Positions 24,011 through 33,683 are shown, counted from the stretch's first letter. The stretch is DNA of 64,000 nt from Paenibacillus dokdonensis (GCF_004916975.1 NZ_STGQ01000002.1:1006079-1070078), one strand, 5' to 3'. Notes: generated from the sequence alone by a model not told the origin. Numbers and translations are program-made.

Positions 24011-25140
24011 AGCATAAGGGGATTTGGATGAAGCTAAAGGTCGTATTTTTTATGCTGATGGTGATTTCTTCACTCAGTCTCTGCTGGACGGCGGCCTATT
24101 TCATTATCCATTGGCTTGATTGGCCGCATGTCCCTCTTGCGAGACAGCTGGCCGTTTCCATTACTGGGTTTATCATTTTCGGATTGCTCATTTCGATCAT
24201 GTCAAGATTTGGCCGGAGAAGGGAGATGGAGTTCTACCAAAGCATTATTGATGCTTTCAGGAAGATTGCCAGAGGCGACTTTAATGTCTCGCTGCCCTTG
24301 GAAGGCTTCGATAATGGCCGCTTTACGGATATCATCAAGAGCATCAATGACATGGCGGCCGATCTGAATAAGCTCGAATCCATGCGCCAGGAATTTATTT
24401 CGAATGTTTCCCATGAGATCCAATCTCCACTTACGTCCATCAACGGCTTTGCCAGAGTGCTGAAGAAGAAGGAGCTGACCGCGGAGGAACGGGAGCATTA
24501 CCTTGATATCATCGAGCAGGAAAGCGTGAGGCTCTCCCGCCTATCGGAAAATATGCTGCGCCTCGCTTCGCTGGATTCCGAGAAGCATCCATTCCATCCC
24601 GTTCCGATGCGGCTGGATAAGCAGCTGCAGCAGCTGATCCTGGCCTGTGAGCCGCAATGGCTGGATAAGGATTTGGATATGTCGGCCGAGCTCAGCCCGG
24701 TGACGATTGATGCGGACCCGGATCTGCTGAGCCAGGTTTGGGTGAACCTGATCCATAACGCCATCAAGTTTACGCCGCGCGGCGGCACCATCCAGGTCCG
24801 GCTGGAAGCGGAAGGACGGCAGGTATGCATCATGGTGGAGGACTCGGGCATCGGCATATCGGAAGAAGACCAAGCACATATCTTTGACCGCTTTTATAAG
24901 GCGGATAAATCAAGAACCCGCTCAGGTGGTGGGAGCGGGCTTGGACTGTCCATTATTCAAAAAATCGTGCAGATGCACCAGGGCAGCGTCACGGCGACCA
25001 GCCAGCTGGGCGAAGGAACCACAATGACCGTGCGACTTCCTGTCGCTATAGCAGCAGACCCAGCTCCTGCGCAGCTAGCAGCGCCTGCGTCCGCGAAGAC
25101 ACGCCGAGCTTTTCGTACAGCCTCGAAAGATAAACCTTGA
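24007..25140 (+). CDS. Sensor histidine kinase with antisense-overlapped tail
   Basis: 377 residues. Two membrane helices (~10-35 and ~48-68) with only a very short outside loop, then HAMP, His136 in ISNVSHEIQSPLTS, and the ATPase boxes LIHNAIKFTPRGG, VEDSGIGIS and GSGLGLSI. Such kinases with almost no external domain often sense through the membrane or a partner transporter. The usual end of the domain is near TVRLPV (~base 25045). The last ~30 residues, rich in Ala/Pro/Arg/Lys, are read from the antisense of the LuxR regulator's DNA-binding helix, a 95-base convergent overlap. Confidence 0.9.
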   Translation: MKHKGIWMKLKVVFFMLMVISSLSLCWTAAYFIIHWLDWPHVPLARQLAVSITGFIIFGLLISIMSRFGRRREMEFYQSIIDAFRKIARGDFNVSLPLEGFDNGRFTDIIKSINDMAADLNKLESMRQEFISNVSHEIQSPLTSINGFARVLKKKELTAEEREHYLDIIEQESVRLSRLSENMLRLASLDSEKHPFHPVPMRLDKQLQQLILACEPQWLDKDLDMSAELSPVTIDADPDLLSQVWVNLIHNAIKFTPRGGTIQVRLEAEGRQVCIMVEDSGIGISEEDQAHIFDRFYKADKSRTRSGGGSGLGLSIIQKIVQMHQGSVTATSQLGEGTTMTVRLPVAIAADPAPAQLAAPASAKTRRAFRTASKDKP

Positions 25141-27655
25141 CCGTACCTTCTGATAAAGCCAGCTCTGCGGCGATCTGTTTGTTGCTGGCGCCCTTTCGGA
25201 TCAGCTGCAGCAGGACAGTTTCACTCCGGCTGAACTGCTCAATAAGAGGAGAAGTTGCGGCGGCTTCCGTGTCAACCGCTGTAAAATGCTGCAGCAGGCT
25301 GTGCACATAATCCGCAGATACACTCTCTAGCTCTCTCAGGCCTTTATCCTCCGTTAGAGAAGACGGTTCGGTGAAGGCTTCAACCGTATAACGGGTGAGC
25401 AAAGCATGCATCGGCGCAGCTTCATCGACGAAGCTGCGGATATATCCATTGCATTCGCCTATCAGCAGGGCTTCATGCAGCGCACGGAGTGCGGCTTTAC
25501 GCTGGCCAAGCTGCTCCTCCAGCAGTGCCTGAATAATGGATATTTCCGCACTGCTTGAAACCAGCCGCTCTCGGACCGATTGCGGCTTCAACTGCTCCAG
25601 CAGCCGCAGTGCCTCTATCTCCTTGCGCTGTCGTCCCAGCAGGCGTACGTAGGATAAATACTCGTATTCTCGCTGAAAGGTAGGTTTGTCTTTTGTGGAG
25701 AGTCCAAGCTTAGCCGCGATTTTTTTGGCTGCAGGCAGCTTACCCTCCTTGATGTGCAGGCGCATTTTTTGGGCAAGCAGCAGGGACACCCAGGGCTCTT
25801 TCCAATGAAGTCCTGCGTTATCGAGACCCTCCTCAAGTAAATCATGGGCCAGCTGAGTATAGCCGTCCAGAAGATGCAGCTTTACACGCATAAGCAGTAT
25901 AGGAACCAGCAGGCCGGGCAGGTCGACACGGGAAGCTGCCCGGAGCATTTCTTCCAAGGCTTTGCGGGAATCGGCGATCCGGTTCCATTCATAGTAGCCT
26001 TCAACCAAGGATTGTTTCACATAATAATATACCAGCGATTCCTGAAGACCATGGGAGGACAGAACGCCGAGATACAAGCCTCCGATGTTCTCCATATCGG
26101 GTGATAACGCCCCATTCAAGCCAAGTGGCGTACGACGGATATAGGGTTCTCTGACATTATAATTAAATTTATAGAATACCGGGTCCGCCGGCAGGAGCTC
26201 ATCAAGCATGGTACCGATGAAGGTATACCAGTTGCCGAAGTCACCGCTTGCGAACATCAGATTCGATCTGACGAACAAGATCCCGCTTTGCAGATGCTTC
26301 CATTGTTCGGGATCTGCACCTTGGTGTTTTTCCACGAAGGCTTTCAGACGCTGCTCGGCTTGTTCGAAACGACCGGTCAGGACCAGTACAAAAGCATAAA
26401 ACAGATCCATTTCCGGGTGCAAAGCATGCGAGGAAGGAAAACCTTCAAACCAGCGGAGCAGATTGCCGAGCTCTCCGCTTTCCATTAATGCAGAAATATG
26501 GCCTTGCAGCAGCTCTTCCACCAATACAAAGTCTCCGGCGGTGATCGCGTATTCTACGGCTTCATCCATATAACCCCGCTTTGCAAACTCAAGGCTTGCC
26601 AAACGGTTCAGCCTGTCCCATTTATCAGGCTGCTGCCTTCTGATATATTCACTCACCGAACCTGAGAACAGATGATGATATCGGAACCATTCATTTTTTT
26701 CGTCCAAAGGGATAAGGAAGAGGTTGAGCTTTTTAATGTGTTCAAGCTTCGATCGGCTTTCCCGATCCTCTGTCACCGCATCGCAGATTCGTGCGTCGAA
26801 CTGCTCCAGGATGGATGTTTTTAATACAAAGTCATAAATTTCCTCTGGCAGACTCGAAATGACCTCATGGAAAATATAATCGGTCACATTCCGATGGCTG
26901 CCCTGAAACTGTTCAATAAAACAGTCAATATCCTGCCTGGATTGCAGGGACAACAGGGCGAGCTGCAGACCGGTGACCCATCCCTCCGTCCGCTCATTCA
27001 ATTCTCTGATTTGCCGCTCTGTTAATTGCGGACCTTCCGATTCGCAATAAAAGGTTTCGGTTTCGTTTGGGGTAAACTGCAGCCCCGAGGCATTCATTTC
27101 ACGACTCTCATTTTTCGTGAGCCATTTAACCGTGGCAAAGGGGAGCTCCCGCCGAGTCGAGATCAGCAGGGTCAGCTGCCGCGGCATATATTCGATAAAG
27201 TAGGAAAGGCTCTCGTGAATGCGCGGATTTGTAATGAAATGGTAGTCATCCATAACCCAGCTGACGGTATCTTCCAGTTCAAAAAGCTCATTCATAAAAG
27301 CGTCCAGAAATGCGGTGAGAGACAAGCCGTTAAGGCTCTCAGCCAGCAATGTAATTTTGGATTTCATAGATGCGGGTACCGTTTCCGCAAGAGAGTATAC
27401 CGCATAGCGCCAGAAGCGTACCGGATCATTATCACGTTCATCCAGTGTCAGCCATGCGCAGGAGGTTTGCCGGGCATACACCCACTGGGTGAGCAGTGTT
27501 GTTTTGCCAAAGCCTGCAGGGGCACAAACCAGGCTGATCCGGCCTCGGGTGCCGTTTTGTATCCACTCCAGGAGTCTTGTCCGTTCGACAAGAGCCTCCT
27601 TTAACAGAGGCGGGGTGATTTTGGTTTTTAAAACGACAGGAGTGGTCATACTCAT
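25046..27655 (-). CDS. MalT-like LuxR-family STAND regulator
   Basis: 869 residues. A P-loop NTPase (APAGFGKTTLL at ~45-55, WVMDDYHFI as Walker B), an ARM/TPR-like superhelical middle, and a LuxR helix-turn-helix in the last ~65 residues (RKGASNKQIAAELALSEGTVKVYLSRLYEKLGV) give the MalT architecture: ligand plus ATP cause oligomerisation and activation. Start is ATG 27655 or 27649; GGAGG is 12 bases before the former. The inducer is unknown. The gene is monocistronic on the minus strand, and its last 95 bases overlap the kinase gene tail to tail. Confidence 0.9.
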   Translation of the reverse strand: MSMTTPVVLKTKITPPLLKEALVERTRLLEWIQNGTRGRISLVCAPAGFGKTTLLTQWVYARQTSCAWLTLDERDNDPVRFWRYAVYSLAETVPASMKSKITLLAESLNGLSLTAFLDAFMNELFELEDTVSWVMDDYHFITNPRIHESLSYFIEYMPRQLTLLISTRRELPFATVKWLTKNESREMNASGLQFTPNETETFYCESEGPQLTERQIRELNERTEGWVTGLQLALLSLQSRQDIDCFIEQFQGSHRNVTDYIFHEVISSLPEEIYDFVLKTSILEQFDARICDAVTEDRESRSKLEHIKKLNLFLIPLDEKNEWFRYHHLFSGSVSEYIRRQQPDKWDRLNRLASLEFAKRGYMDEAVEYAITAGDFVLVEELLQGHISALMESGELGNLLRWFEGFPSSHALHPEMDLFYAFVLVLTGRFEQAEQRLKAFVEKHQGADPEQWKHLQSGILFVRSNLMFASGDFGNWYTFIGTMLDELLPADPVFYKFNYNVREPYIRRTPLGLNGALSPDMENIGGLYLGVLSSHGLQESLVYYYVKQSLVEGYYEWNRIADSRKALEEMLRAASRVDLPGLLVPILLMRVKLHLLDGYTQLAHDLLEEGLDNAGLHWKEPWVSLLLAQKMRLHIKEGKLPAAKKIAAKLGLSTKDKPTFQREYEYLSYVRLLGRQRKEIEALRLLEQLKPQSVRERLVSSSAEISIIQALLEEQLGQRKAALRALHEALLIGECNGYIRSFVDEAAPMHALLTRYTVEAFTEPSSLTEDKGLRELESVSADYVHSLLQHFTAVDTEAAATSPLIEQFSRSETVLLQLIRKGASNKQIAAELALSEGTVKVYLSRLYEKLGVSSRTQALLAAQELGLLL

Positions 27656-27795
27656 CCTTAAGTCAGTCCTCCAAACTTGCGACAAATTCCTATTTTTTTA
27701 CCTGTTTTACACCATTATATAAAAAAATATGAGGTACGTTAACTTCGGATAGTCGGTTTAATGAGTTTATTTTTATAAGCATATCTTCATCCATG

Positions 27796-27835
27796 AAAAA
27801 GGCTGTTGTAGAAGGAATGTCTACAGCAGCCCTTT
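27796..27835 (-). terminator. Terminator of the CotB-like gene at 27853
   Basis: On the minus strand, AAAGGGCTGCTGTAGA pairs with TCTACAACAGCCTTT (one bulge, one mismatch), followed by T-rich sequence. It ends the 27853-28515 gene. Confidence 0.75.
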
Positions 27836-27852
27836 CGTTCGTTGTATTCAGC

Positions 27853-28515
27853 TTATGGTAAGTGAATCGATTTGATATGGTCACAGTGAAGTAGGATAGT
27901 ACTTCCTCCGGCCTCCACCAGTTCAATGATCCGATTGTCCACCTTTTTTAGCATACCGGCTTTTAATGGGGATTCCCCCAAATCAAAAATTACAAGCTCA
28001 TTTTGAAATTTTTCCAGCTGCTGATCCAAAGTACGCGAGAGGGGGAGCGCAGGCTGCTGCAGCTGAAAAAGATGCTGATTGAGATAGGATGGGGTCATAT
28101 TGGGCGGAAGAGGGCATATATACTTCACATGATGAAGCGGTATATATACGGAATGATAGAGCGGCGAGAAAAAGATAAAATAATCATTCATAATACTCGT
28201 TACATAGCCATGAAGGAGATTGGGGCCTCCCAAATCGATTTCCGTGAAAATCCCTCTGGAGTTCATCAGCATTTTCCGATATGAGATATGGGTGTGGTCT
28301 ACCAAGGGTTCCCTGTCGGCCGGAGAGGAATCTTCGCTGTCTGTTGAGAGCTTCATATGCTGTAAATGATGCACAGGCGTGTAGACATATCTGCTCTCGG
28401 AGAAAATCACGATAATGTCGCTGCCAAGATCCACGAGCTCTCCGATGAAAGGAATTTTACAGCCTAATATTTTGAGCTCGACTTTTTTACCGAGGAGAGA
28501 ACGTATAGACTCCAT
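27853..28515 (-). CDS. Divergent CotB-type (DUF2642-like) protein
   Basis: 220 residues. It contains a weakened set of the modules seen in CotB: GKKVELKILGCKIPFIGELVDLGSDIIVIF..YVYTPVHHLQHMKL (~9-55), a middle copy with LGGPNLLHGYVTSIMNDYFIFF..VYIPLHHVKYI (~95-137), and a C-terminal copy (VIFDLGESPLKAGMLKKVDNRIIEL) ending HCDHIKSIHLP. Each reads as a small SH3-like beta barrel. No repeat tail is present. ATG 28515 has AAAGGAGGT about 9 bases upstream. It lies next to cotB-like and cotH-like genes, so a spore-coat role is likely but inferred. Confidence 0.65.
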   Translation of the reverse strand: MESIRSLLGKKVELKILGCKIPFIGELVDLGSDIIVIFSESRYVYTPVHHLQHMKLSTDSEDSSPADREPLVDHTHISYRKMLMNSRGIFTEIDLGGPNLLHGYVTSIMNDYFIFFSPLYHSVYIPLHHVKYICPLPPNMTPSYLNQHLFQLQQPALPLSRTLDQQLEKFQNELVIFDLGESPLKAGMLKKVDNRIIELVEAGGSTILLHCDHIKSIHLP

Positions 28516-28794
28516 AAACTACCTCCTTTCGCACAAGAATCAGACTAAGTTACGTATAGGCAGGCGGGATCCCGGTCCAATTCGGGTGTCATAATAAATA
28601 CAGCATGCATATACTGTTCCAAATGGAAGGCATTTGTTAATAGAGCATCGGTTAAGCGACGTCCCCTGCGGCTGTAGGATCCGGTTTCCTTTAGAGTGAG
28701 GAATAGAATCATAGACTCCGCGGGGGAGCGTCATATTTATTCATAGGATTCAATGCTTGTTCTTAATTAGTCTGAGCTTACTTTAGCAAATCCA

Positions 28795-29568
28795 TTATTC
28801 GCAGCCACACCGGCCGCTGCGGTTGCCGGGACGACTGCCAAGACGATTGCCAACACGTTTGCCAATACGTTTGCCAGTACGGTTGCCTGGATGATTGCCA
28901 GTACGGTTACCGGTGCGGTTGCCCCCGGTTAGGTTCCCCCATGTCCGGTTGCCGCCGATTTGGTGCCCACGGGTTTGGTTTCCTTGTGTTCTATTTCCTA
29001 ATGATTTACTTCCACCCGAGTTGTTTCCACCAGAATGATTGTTTTTATTTCCGTTGCTTTTGTTTCCACCAGATTGATTGTTTTTATTTCCGTTGCTCTT
29101 GTTTCCACCGCTGTTATTGGAGCTGCTCACTACCGTAACGGATTTGACATGGAAAATTGGAATACGTACGATCTCCTCCGCTTTTACGGCGAGCACAAGA
29201 AAGTTTTGATTCGCATTAGTGATGATACCTTCAAGCTTTTCCGGACCACCGCGATTGATCTGAACGTGACGGTACTGCAGTGATTGAAGGAGTGTTGCGA
29301 AATTAAAGCTTTGAATTGGACGTGCCATGGCTGATTGAACTCCGCCTGAACGCATTCTTCCTGACTTGGACCCGCCCGATTGATCAGTAGCCGTGACGCT
29401 TTTAATGTGTGTTGTGCTGACATACACGATCTTTTTGTCTTTTGCCCATACGGCCAGATAGTTGCTCTGAACGCTGAGCAGAACACCTTCAACGGAATCC
29501 GGACCACCGCGGTTGATCTTTACACTTTGTCCGACCAAGCCCATTAAATCATTACCGGATAAAGACAT
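28795..29568 (-). CDS. cotB: CotB-like spore coat protein with GN(R)TG-type tail
   Basis: 257 residues. Two copies of the CotB barrel module carry the signature NRGGP: VKINRGGPDSVEGVLLSVQSN (~16-36) and VQINRGGPEKLEGIITNANQN (~101-121), each ending in HIKSVT or HVKSVT. From ~145 the tail is low complexity: twice SGGNKSNGNKNN, then about a dozen short GNRTG/GNRLG-type units, ending in RCGCE. In B. subtilis the CotB tail is a Ser/Lys/Arg repeat phosphorylated by CotH. Here a cotH-like gene is divergent, 291 bases away, so a kinase-substrate pair is expected, although acceptors would be Ser/Thr in a different context. The symbol is by homology of the N-terminal modules. Confidence 0.82.
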   Translation of the reverse strand: MSLSGNDLMGLVGQSVKINRGGPDSVEGVLLSVQSNYLAVWAKDKKIVYVSTTHIKSVTATDQSGGSKSGRMRSGGVQSAMARPIQSFNFATLLQSLQYRHVQINRGGPEKLEGIITNANQNFLVLAVKAEEIVRIPIFHVKSVTVVSSSNNSGGNKSNGNKNNQSGGNKSNGNKNNHSGGNNSGGSKSLGNRTQGNQTRGHQIGGNRTWGNLTGGNRTGNRTGNHPGNRTGKRIGKRVGNRLGSRPGNRSGRCGCE

Positions 29569-29859
29569 TGCACATTCCCCTTCCTCAGTATATTAGGTAG
29601 ACAAGAACGTTAATTCGTCCTTCAAGTCTATCTATGCTCTATTTATATGTGTCCTCGTGCAAGGGGGGACTAGCCGGATATACTAGATTAGCAAAATTGA
29701 GCCAATATCTCGCTGCTCGATTGCTAGAATTACATGATGATGAAAAAATGCAAAACACCTGAAATCAAGGCGTCAGCCCTGACGGCATCCGCTGATCAAG
29801 CATAGGATGGTGAAAAGCCTGCTATAGGCCATTCTTCGTGTTGGAAAGGCGGTTTCTGC

Positions 29860-30915
29860 ATGGGTCTGCCCGTTTATCGGATCATGATCAAGGAAAAGGA
29901 CTTGAAACAGATGGAGAGTCAAATATGGTCGGATCAGTTTGTCCCGGCGACGATGTCGAACGGAAGCAGTTCGGAGCCGGTGCGCATCCGTTACCGCGGC
30001 GGCCATACCCGGGAATATCCGAAAAAATCCTACGAAATTCGCACATCACGCGCAACATATCATTATAATGCGGAGCATGATGATCCATCGTTACTCCGAA
30101 ATGCGCTTTCTTTTCACTTCTTTAATACCATCGGCGTTCCAAGTCCCGCTACCCAGCACTGTGTTCTTCAATTAAATGGAGAGACCCAAGGGGTATATTT
30201 GAGGATTGAGGCAGTCAATCAGGCTTTTTTTAGGGTCCGAAAAATACAGGTGCGGAGCATCATCTATGCGGTGAATGACAATGCTACCTTTGACTTGAAC
30301 AAGGTGGGTACGGATACACCCAAAAGCTCACTGTTCTCCGGGTACAGTCTCATCAGGGGAACGGGAGAGGATCGGCAGAAATTGATCCGATTCATCCGGG
30401 ATATTCATGCGAAACGGGGAAGGATGCTTCAGAAATATCTGGGTGGGCGCTTGTACATGGACAATTATTTAAAGTGGCTGAGCGGAGCCGTACTTACAGG
30501 AAACTATGATGGGTTTCAACAAAACTACACGATATTCGAGTATAAAAAGCGTAAGGCATATGGCTTTCTTCCATGGGATTACGAAGGGACATGGGGCCGC
30601 AACTGCTATGGCAAGTCGGTTGCTTCCGACCTGGTAAGAATCGAGGGTTACAACAGGCTGACAGGTAAGGTACTAGCGTACAGCTCCTACCGGCAGCAGT
30701 ACAAGAAGCGCCTGGAGGGCATTCTTGCGTCTGCCTTTACGGTCCAACAGTTGATGCCTGTGGTCAGAAGAATGTTTAATCAGATCGAGGGCGATGTGTA
30801 TCGGGATCCGAAGTACAAATGGCCTCGCGGCATGTTTATTTCCGAACCCGATCTCATACATGCTTATATTGAAGATCGGCGCAAGGATATCAGGCGCGAG
30901 CTACAAAATTTATGA
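29860..30915 (+). CDS. cotH: CotH-type spore coat protein kinase
   Basis: 351 residues of the CotH kinase-like fold. YRGGHTREYPKKSYEI (~45-60) is the nucleotide-side segment with conserved Arg and Lys. Asp217 in GNYDGFQQNY and Asp240 in FLPWDYEGTWG have the same 23-residue spacing as B. subtilis CotH Asp228 and Asp251, the catalytic and metal residues, so the enzyme should be active. CotH phosphorylates CotB and CotG and organises the inner and outer coat. AAAGGCGG is about 7 bases before ATG 29860. A terminator follows. Confidence 0.88.
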   Translation: MGLPVYRIMIKEKDLKQMESQIWSDQFVPATMSNGSSSEPVRIRYRGGHTREYPKKSYEIRTSRATYHYNAEHDDPSLLRNALSFHFFNTIGVPSPATQHCVLQLNGETQGVYLRIEAVNQAFFRVRKIQVRSIIYAVNDNATFDLNKVGTDTPKSSLFSGYSLIRGTGEDRQKLIRFIRDIHAKRGRMLQKYLGGRLYMDNYLKWLSGAVLTGNYDGFQQNYTIFEYKKRKAYGFLPWDYEGTWGRNCYGKSVASDLVRIEGYNRLTGKVLAYSSYRQQYKKRLEGILASAFTVQQLMPVVRRMFNQIEGDVYRDPKYKWPRGMFISEPDLIHAYIEDRRKDIRRELQNL

Positions 30916-30938
30916 AACATAATAAGTATGGAAAAAGA

Positions 30939-30984
30939 AAAAGACACCTGCAGCCTTAGAGAAGGAAGGGCAGATGTCTTTTTT
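30939..30984. terminator. Terminator between cotH-like and bceB-like genes
   Basis: AAAAAGACACCTGC pairs with GCAGATGTCTTTTT with one mismatch, followed by a T-run; the A-rich left arm would also serve the minus strand. Confidence 0.8.
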
Positions 30985-30994
30985 AGTATAAGGA

Positions 30995-32938
30995 TTACAT
31001 TACTTTTTGATAGAGATGGTTCAGATAGCGCCAGCGTGTAACGAAAAAGTAGATGATCTGCACTACCAGAAATGAGGAAAATATGGCCAGCGTATGAGAA
31101 ATAACAGAGAAATCAACGAGCTGCTGCAGTGCGATGAATGCTACACTGCTATGAACGAAGGCTACTAGGAGCGGAAGGAAGAACATAAGGCCAAGCTGCC
31201 TTGTAACGGTTTTGGCCAGCTCCTTGCGGCTGAGGCCGACTTTGGATATCATCCGGTACTGCTCCTCGTCCCGGGAAAGATCGGCGTAGAGCCTGAAGTA
31301 GATGAAGCTGGCGGCAAAGGTGAAGAATACGATGCCGACAAGCCCGCTGACGATGAGAAGAATGCCGTTCGTCTGCCGGGATTCCACCCACTGGGTAACG
31401 AGCGCGCTGAATTGAAAAGGAATATATTGCATTGAATTGGTATCCCCATTATATATGGCCGCAGTCAATTCCCGCGTGATGGCGCGCGTATCATGCCACT
31501 TCGGCACGACAAATTCTACATAGTTTACATTCATTAGATTGCCGGCGTTAAACGTGTCGTAGTCCGAATCGGTAACGATATAAATTTTGTAGGCTTCCGG
31601 AATGACGATATGCTGGAGAGCCTTTTTGATATGCATGGTCATTTCCCAGTTGCCTTCGAAGTTTACCATCCTAACCGTGTCGGCGCCTACCCCCTCCAGC
31701 TTGTATTTGCTGTTCTGGGATATGGTTGAAGGGGATGCCAGCGTCTCCCCGTTTTGGAGCATTTCCAGGTCATAACCAAGTGCCGATGCCAGACGGTTGT
31801 ATTCGCTCAGCTTGACCAGCGCGAATCCGTCTTGGGTATAGGTCGGGGTATATGAGGCCATCTGGTAAGCAAAGCCTTCCCGCCTCAGCGTCTCTTCGAT
31901 GAGGCGGATATGCTTTTGTTCGGAATTGTTTTTCAGATCGGATTCATTAAAGGAAATGTACGAAAAAGCATATGGGTTTTTCATCGCGGCAAGCCCCGGA
32001 TCTCCAATGGCCAGCGAAGTGCCGATGCCCGTGAAGGCAGTAGCCGAAATAATCGATACCATGAAGAACATGACCGCGTTGTCCTTCATCCGGTAGACCA
32101 GCTCGGATATGGTCAACAGATTCGTGCGGTTGAAGAAGATGTGAGGCCGTTTTTTCAAGGCTCTTATGACGTATACGCTCAGCTGGGTAAACAGGAAATA
32201 GGTGCCGATAATAACCAGCAGCACGCCTCCAAATAGCAGGGCGAACGAGAGGATACGCCAAATCACGAAGATAAGCACAGCGGCGTAGCCAAGCAATATG
32301 AGCAATACCGATAACAAAGATAACAGAACAGAGGCCTTCGGCTCCGGTTTCGGCTTATCCTCGGATTTGATCAGCTCGGCCAGCGTTCCTTTCTTGGTCA
32401 TGAAAGACGTAAAGGCGGCGACGATGATGAACAATGCCAGATACGCCACGGCCGTCAGCAGAATGGCTTTCCCCGGCAGGTAGAACGGAAGGCCGTGCTC
32501 GACAGCCAGCAGGGTGGCGCAGATCAGCAGAATCAGCTTGGAAAATACGACACCCACAAGGATGCCGGTAATCATGGCTGCTGCGCCAATCACGACATTT
32601 TCAATGAAGAGCATGCGGTTCAGCTGTTTGCGGGACATGCCGAGCAGCAGCAGGATGCCGAACTCTTTTTTGCGCAGCTTGATGAAGGCGCTGACCGAGT
32701 ACAGCAGGAACAGAAACGAAAATACGAACACGATCGCCTGCGATATGTTCATGCCCATGGTGCCCAGCATGGTTAGCATGGTACTGTTTGAAACAATCGC
32801 ACCCCGAAGGTCAGGATGGAAAGCGAGCAGGGCATACGTAAAAAAGATCATGACCGAAAAGGCGCTGCTTAGAAAATGGGCGACATAAGTCCGCTTGTTC
32901 CGGAAGACGTTGTTAAATGCGAACTGACGGAAATTCAT
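30995..32938 (-). CDS. BceB-type ABC permease (peptide antibiotic resistance)
   Basis: 647 residues with ten predicted helices and the ~200-residue extracytoplasmic domain between helices 7 and 8 (about residues 310-515) that marks BceB proteins. The N-terminus NFRQFAFNNVFRNKRTYVAHFLSSAFSVMIFF and the FtsX-like first block (RKKEFGILLLLGMSRKQL) are typical. With its ATPase it removes cell-wall-active peptides from lipid II-type targets and signals to the BceS-like kinase. ATG 32938 is chosen because GGGAGG is about 8 bases upstream. The gene overlaps the ATPase gene by 26 bases. Confidence 0.9.
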   Translation of the reverse strand: MNFRQFAFNNVFRNKRTYVAHFLSSAFSVMIFFTYALLAFHPDLRGAIVSNSTMLTMLGTMGMNISQAIVFVFSFLFLLYSVSAFIKLRKKEFGILLLLGMSRKQLNRMLFIENVVIGAAAMITGILVGVVFSKLILLICATLLAVEHGLPFYLPGKAILLTAVAYLALFIIVAAFTSFMTKKGTLAELIKSEDKPKPEPKASVLLSLLSVLLILLGYAAVLIFVIWRILSFALLFGGVLLVIIGTYFLFTQLSVYVIRALKKRPHIFFNRTNLLTISELVYRMKDNAVMFFMVSIISATAFTGIGTSLAIGDPGLAAMKNPYAFSYISFNESDLKNNSEQKHIRLIEETLRREGFAYQMASYTPTYTQDGFALVKLSEYNRLASALGYDLEMLQNGETLASPSTISQNSKYKLEGVGADTVRMVNFEGNWEMTMHIKKALQHIVIPEAYKIYIVTDSDYDTFNAGNLMNVNYVEFVVPKWHDTRAITRELTAAIYNGDTNSMQYIPFQFSALVTQWVESRQTNGILLIVSGLVGIVFFTFAASFIYFRLYADLSRDEEQYRMISKVGLSRKELAKTVTRQLGLMFFLPLLVAFVHSSVAFIALQQLVDFSVISHTLAIFSSFLVVQIIYFFVTRWRYLNHLYQKVM

Positions 32939-33683
32939 GTCCATTCCCTCCCAGCAGCGACAAAACATTGATGATTTTCTGATAGAAGGCGGCGCGGTTG
33001 TCCCCATAATAGATTTCGTTGTAAAGCTGTCCGTCTTTAATGAAAATCACACGGCTGCAGTAGCTTGCTGCAACCGGATCATGTGTGACCAGCATCATGG
33101 TTGCCTGATCCTCCCGGTTGCGTTCTTCGAGAATTTCCATAACGTCGCGCGCCGACTTGGAATCCAGGTTGCCTGTCGGCTCATCCGCGAGCACCAGCTT
33201 GGGCTGATGAATTAATGATCTGGCAATGGCAGTACGCTGGGCCTGTCCTCCGGAGATTTCATAGGTGCGTTTATCGAGAATGGAGGTGATGCCCAGCTTG
33301 TCAGCAAGAACGTCTACCCGTGAATTCATTTCCTTGATACCGACACCGTCAAGTGTAAGCGGCAGCACGATATTTTCTTTGACGGTGAGCGTGTTCAGCA
33401 GATTAAAGGATTGGAACACAAACCCCAGCTCCCGGCGGCGGAACAAGGCCAGCTTGTCTTGTGACAGTTGATAAGGATCTTCACCATCTATGCGGATTTC
33501 ACCCGAGGTGGGCTTATCGATGGTGGAAATCATGTTGAGTAGAGTCGTTTTTCCGCTCCCGGAAGGTCCCATTATGCCTACGAATTCACCCTGGTTGATC
33601 GATAGATCAAGATTGGAGAGGGCCTCATAGGAGACCATGCCTTTATATATTTTGCCGAGATTTCGGACGGATAGAATTTCCAT
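32913..33683 (-). CDS. BceA-type ABC ATPase
   Basis: 256 residues: Walker A GPSGSGKTT, Q-loop FVFQSFNLLNTLTV, signature EISGGQAQRTAIARSL, Walker B LVLADEPTGNLD, and H-loop VTHDP, as in MacB/BceA ATPases. The start ATG 33683 has GGAGG about 13 bases upstream. It is the first gene after the BceR-type operator, and its end overlaps the permease gene, ensuring matched expression. Confidence 0.92.
   Translation of the reverse strand: MEILSVRNLGKIYKGMVSYEALSNLDLSINQGEFVGIMGPSGSGKTTLLNMISTIDKPTSGEIRIDGEDPYQLSQDKLALFRRRELGFVFQSFNLLNTLTVKENIVLPLTLDGVGIKEMNSRVDVLADKLGITSILDKRTYEISGGQAQRTAIARSLIHQPKLVLADEPTGNLDSKSARDVMEILEERNREDQATMMLVTHDPVAASYCSRVIFIKDGQLYNEIYYGDNRAAFYQKIINVLSLLGGNGHEFPSVRI

Noticed and set aside
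25040-25140. Frameshift or lost stop in the kinase gene
   Set aside because: Cannot be proven from one sequence; the frame is intact, so it is reported as a coding overlap rather than a pseudogene.
28540-28734. 64-residue frame between the CotB-like genes
   Set aside because: No ribosome site, no homology sense; probably the untranslated leader of the 27853 gene.
28800-29110. Short repeats that could suggest a CRISPR array
   Set aside because: They are in-frame coding repeats of the CotB tail without unique spacers.
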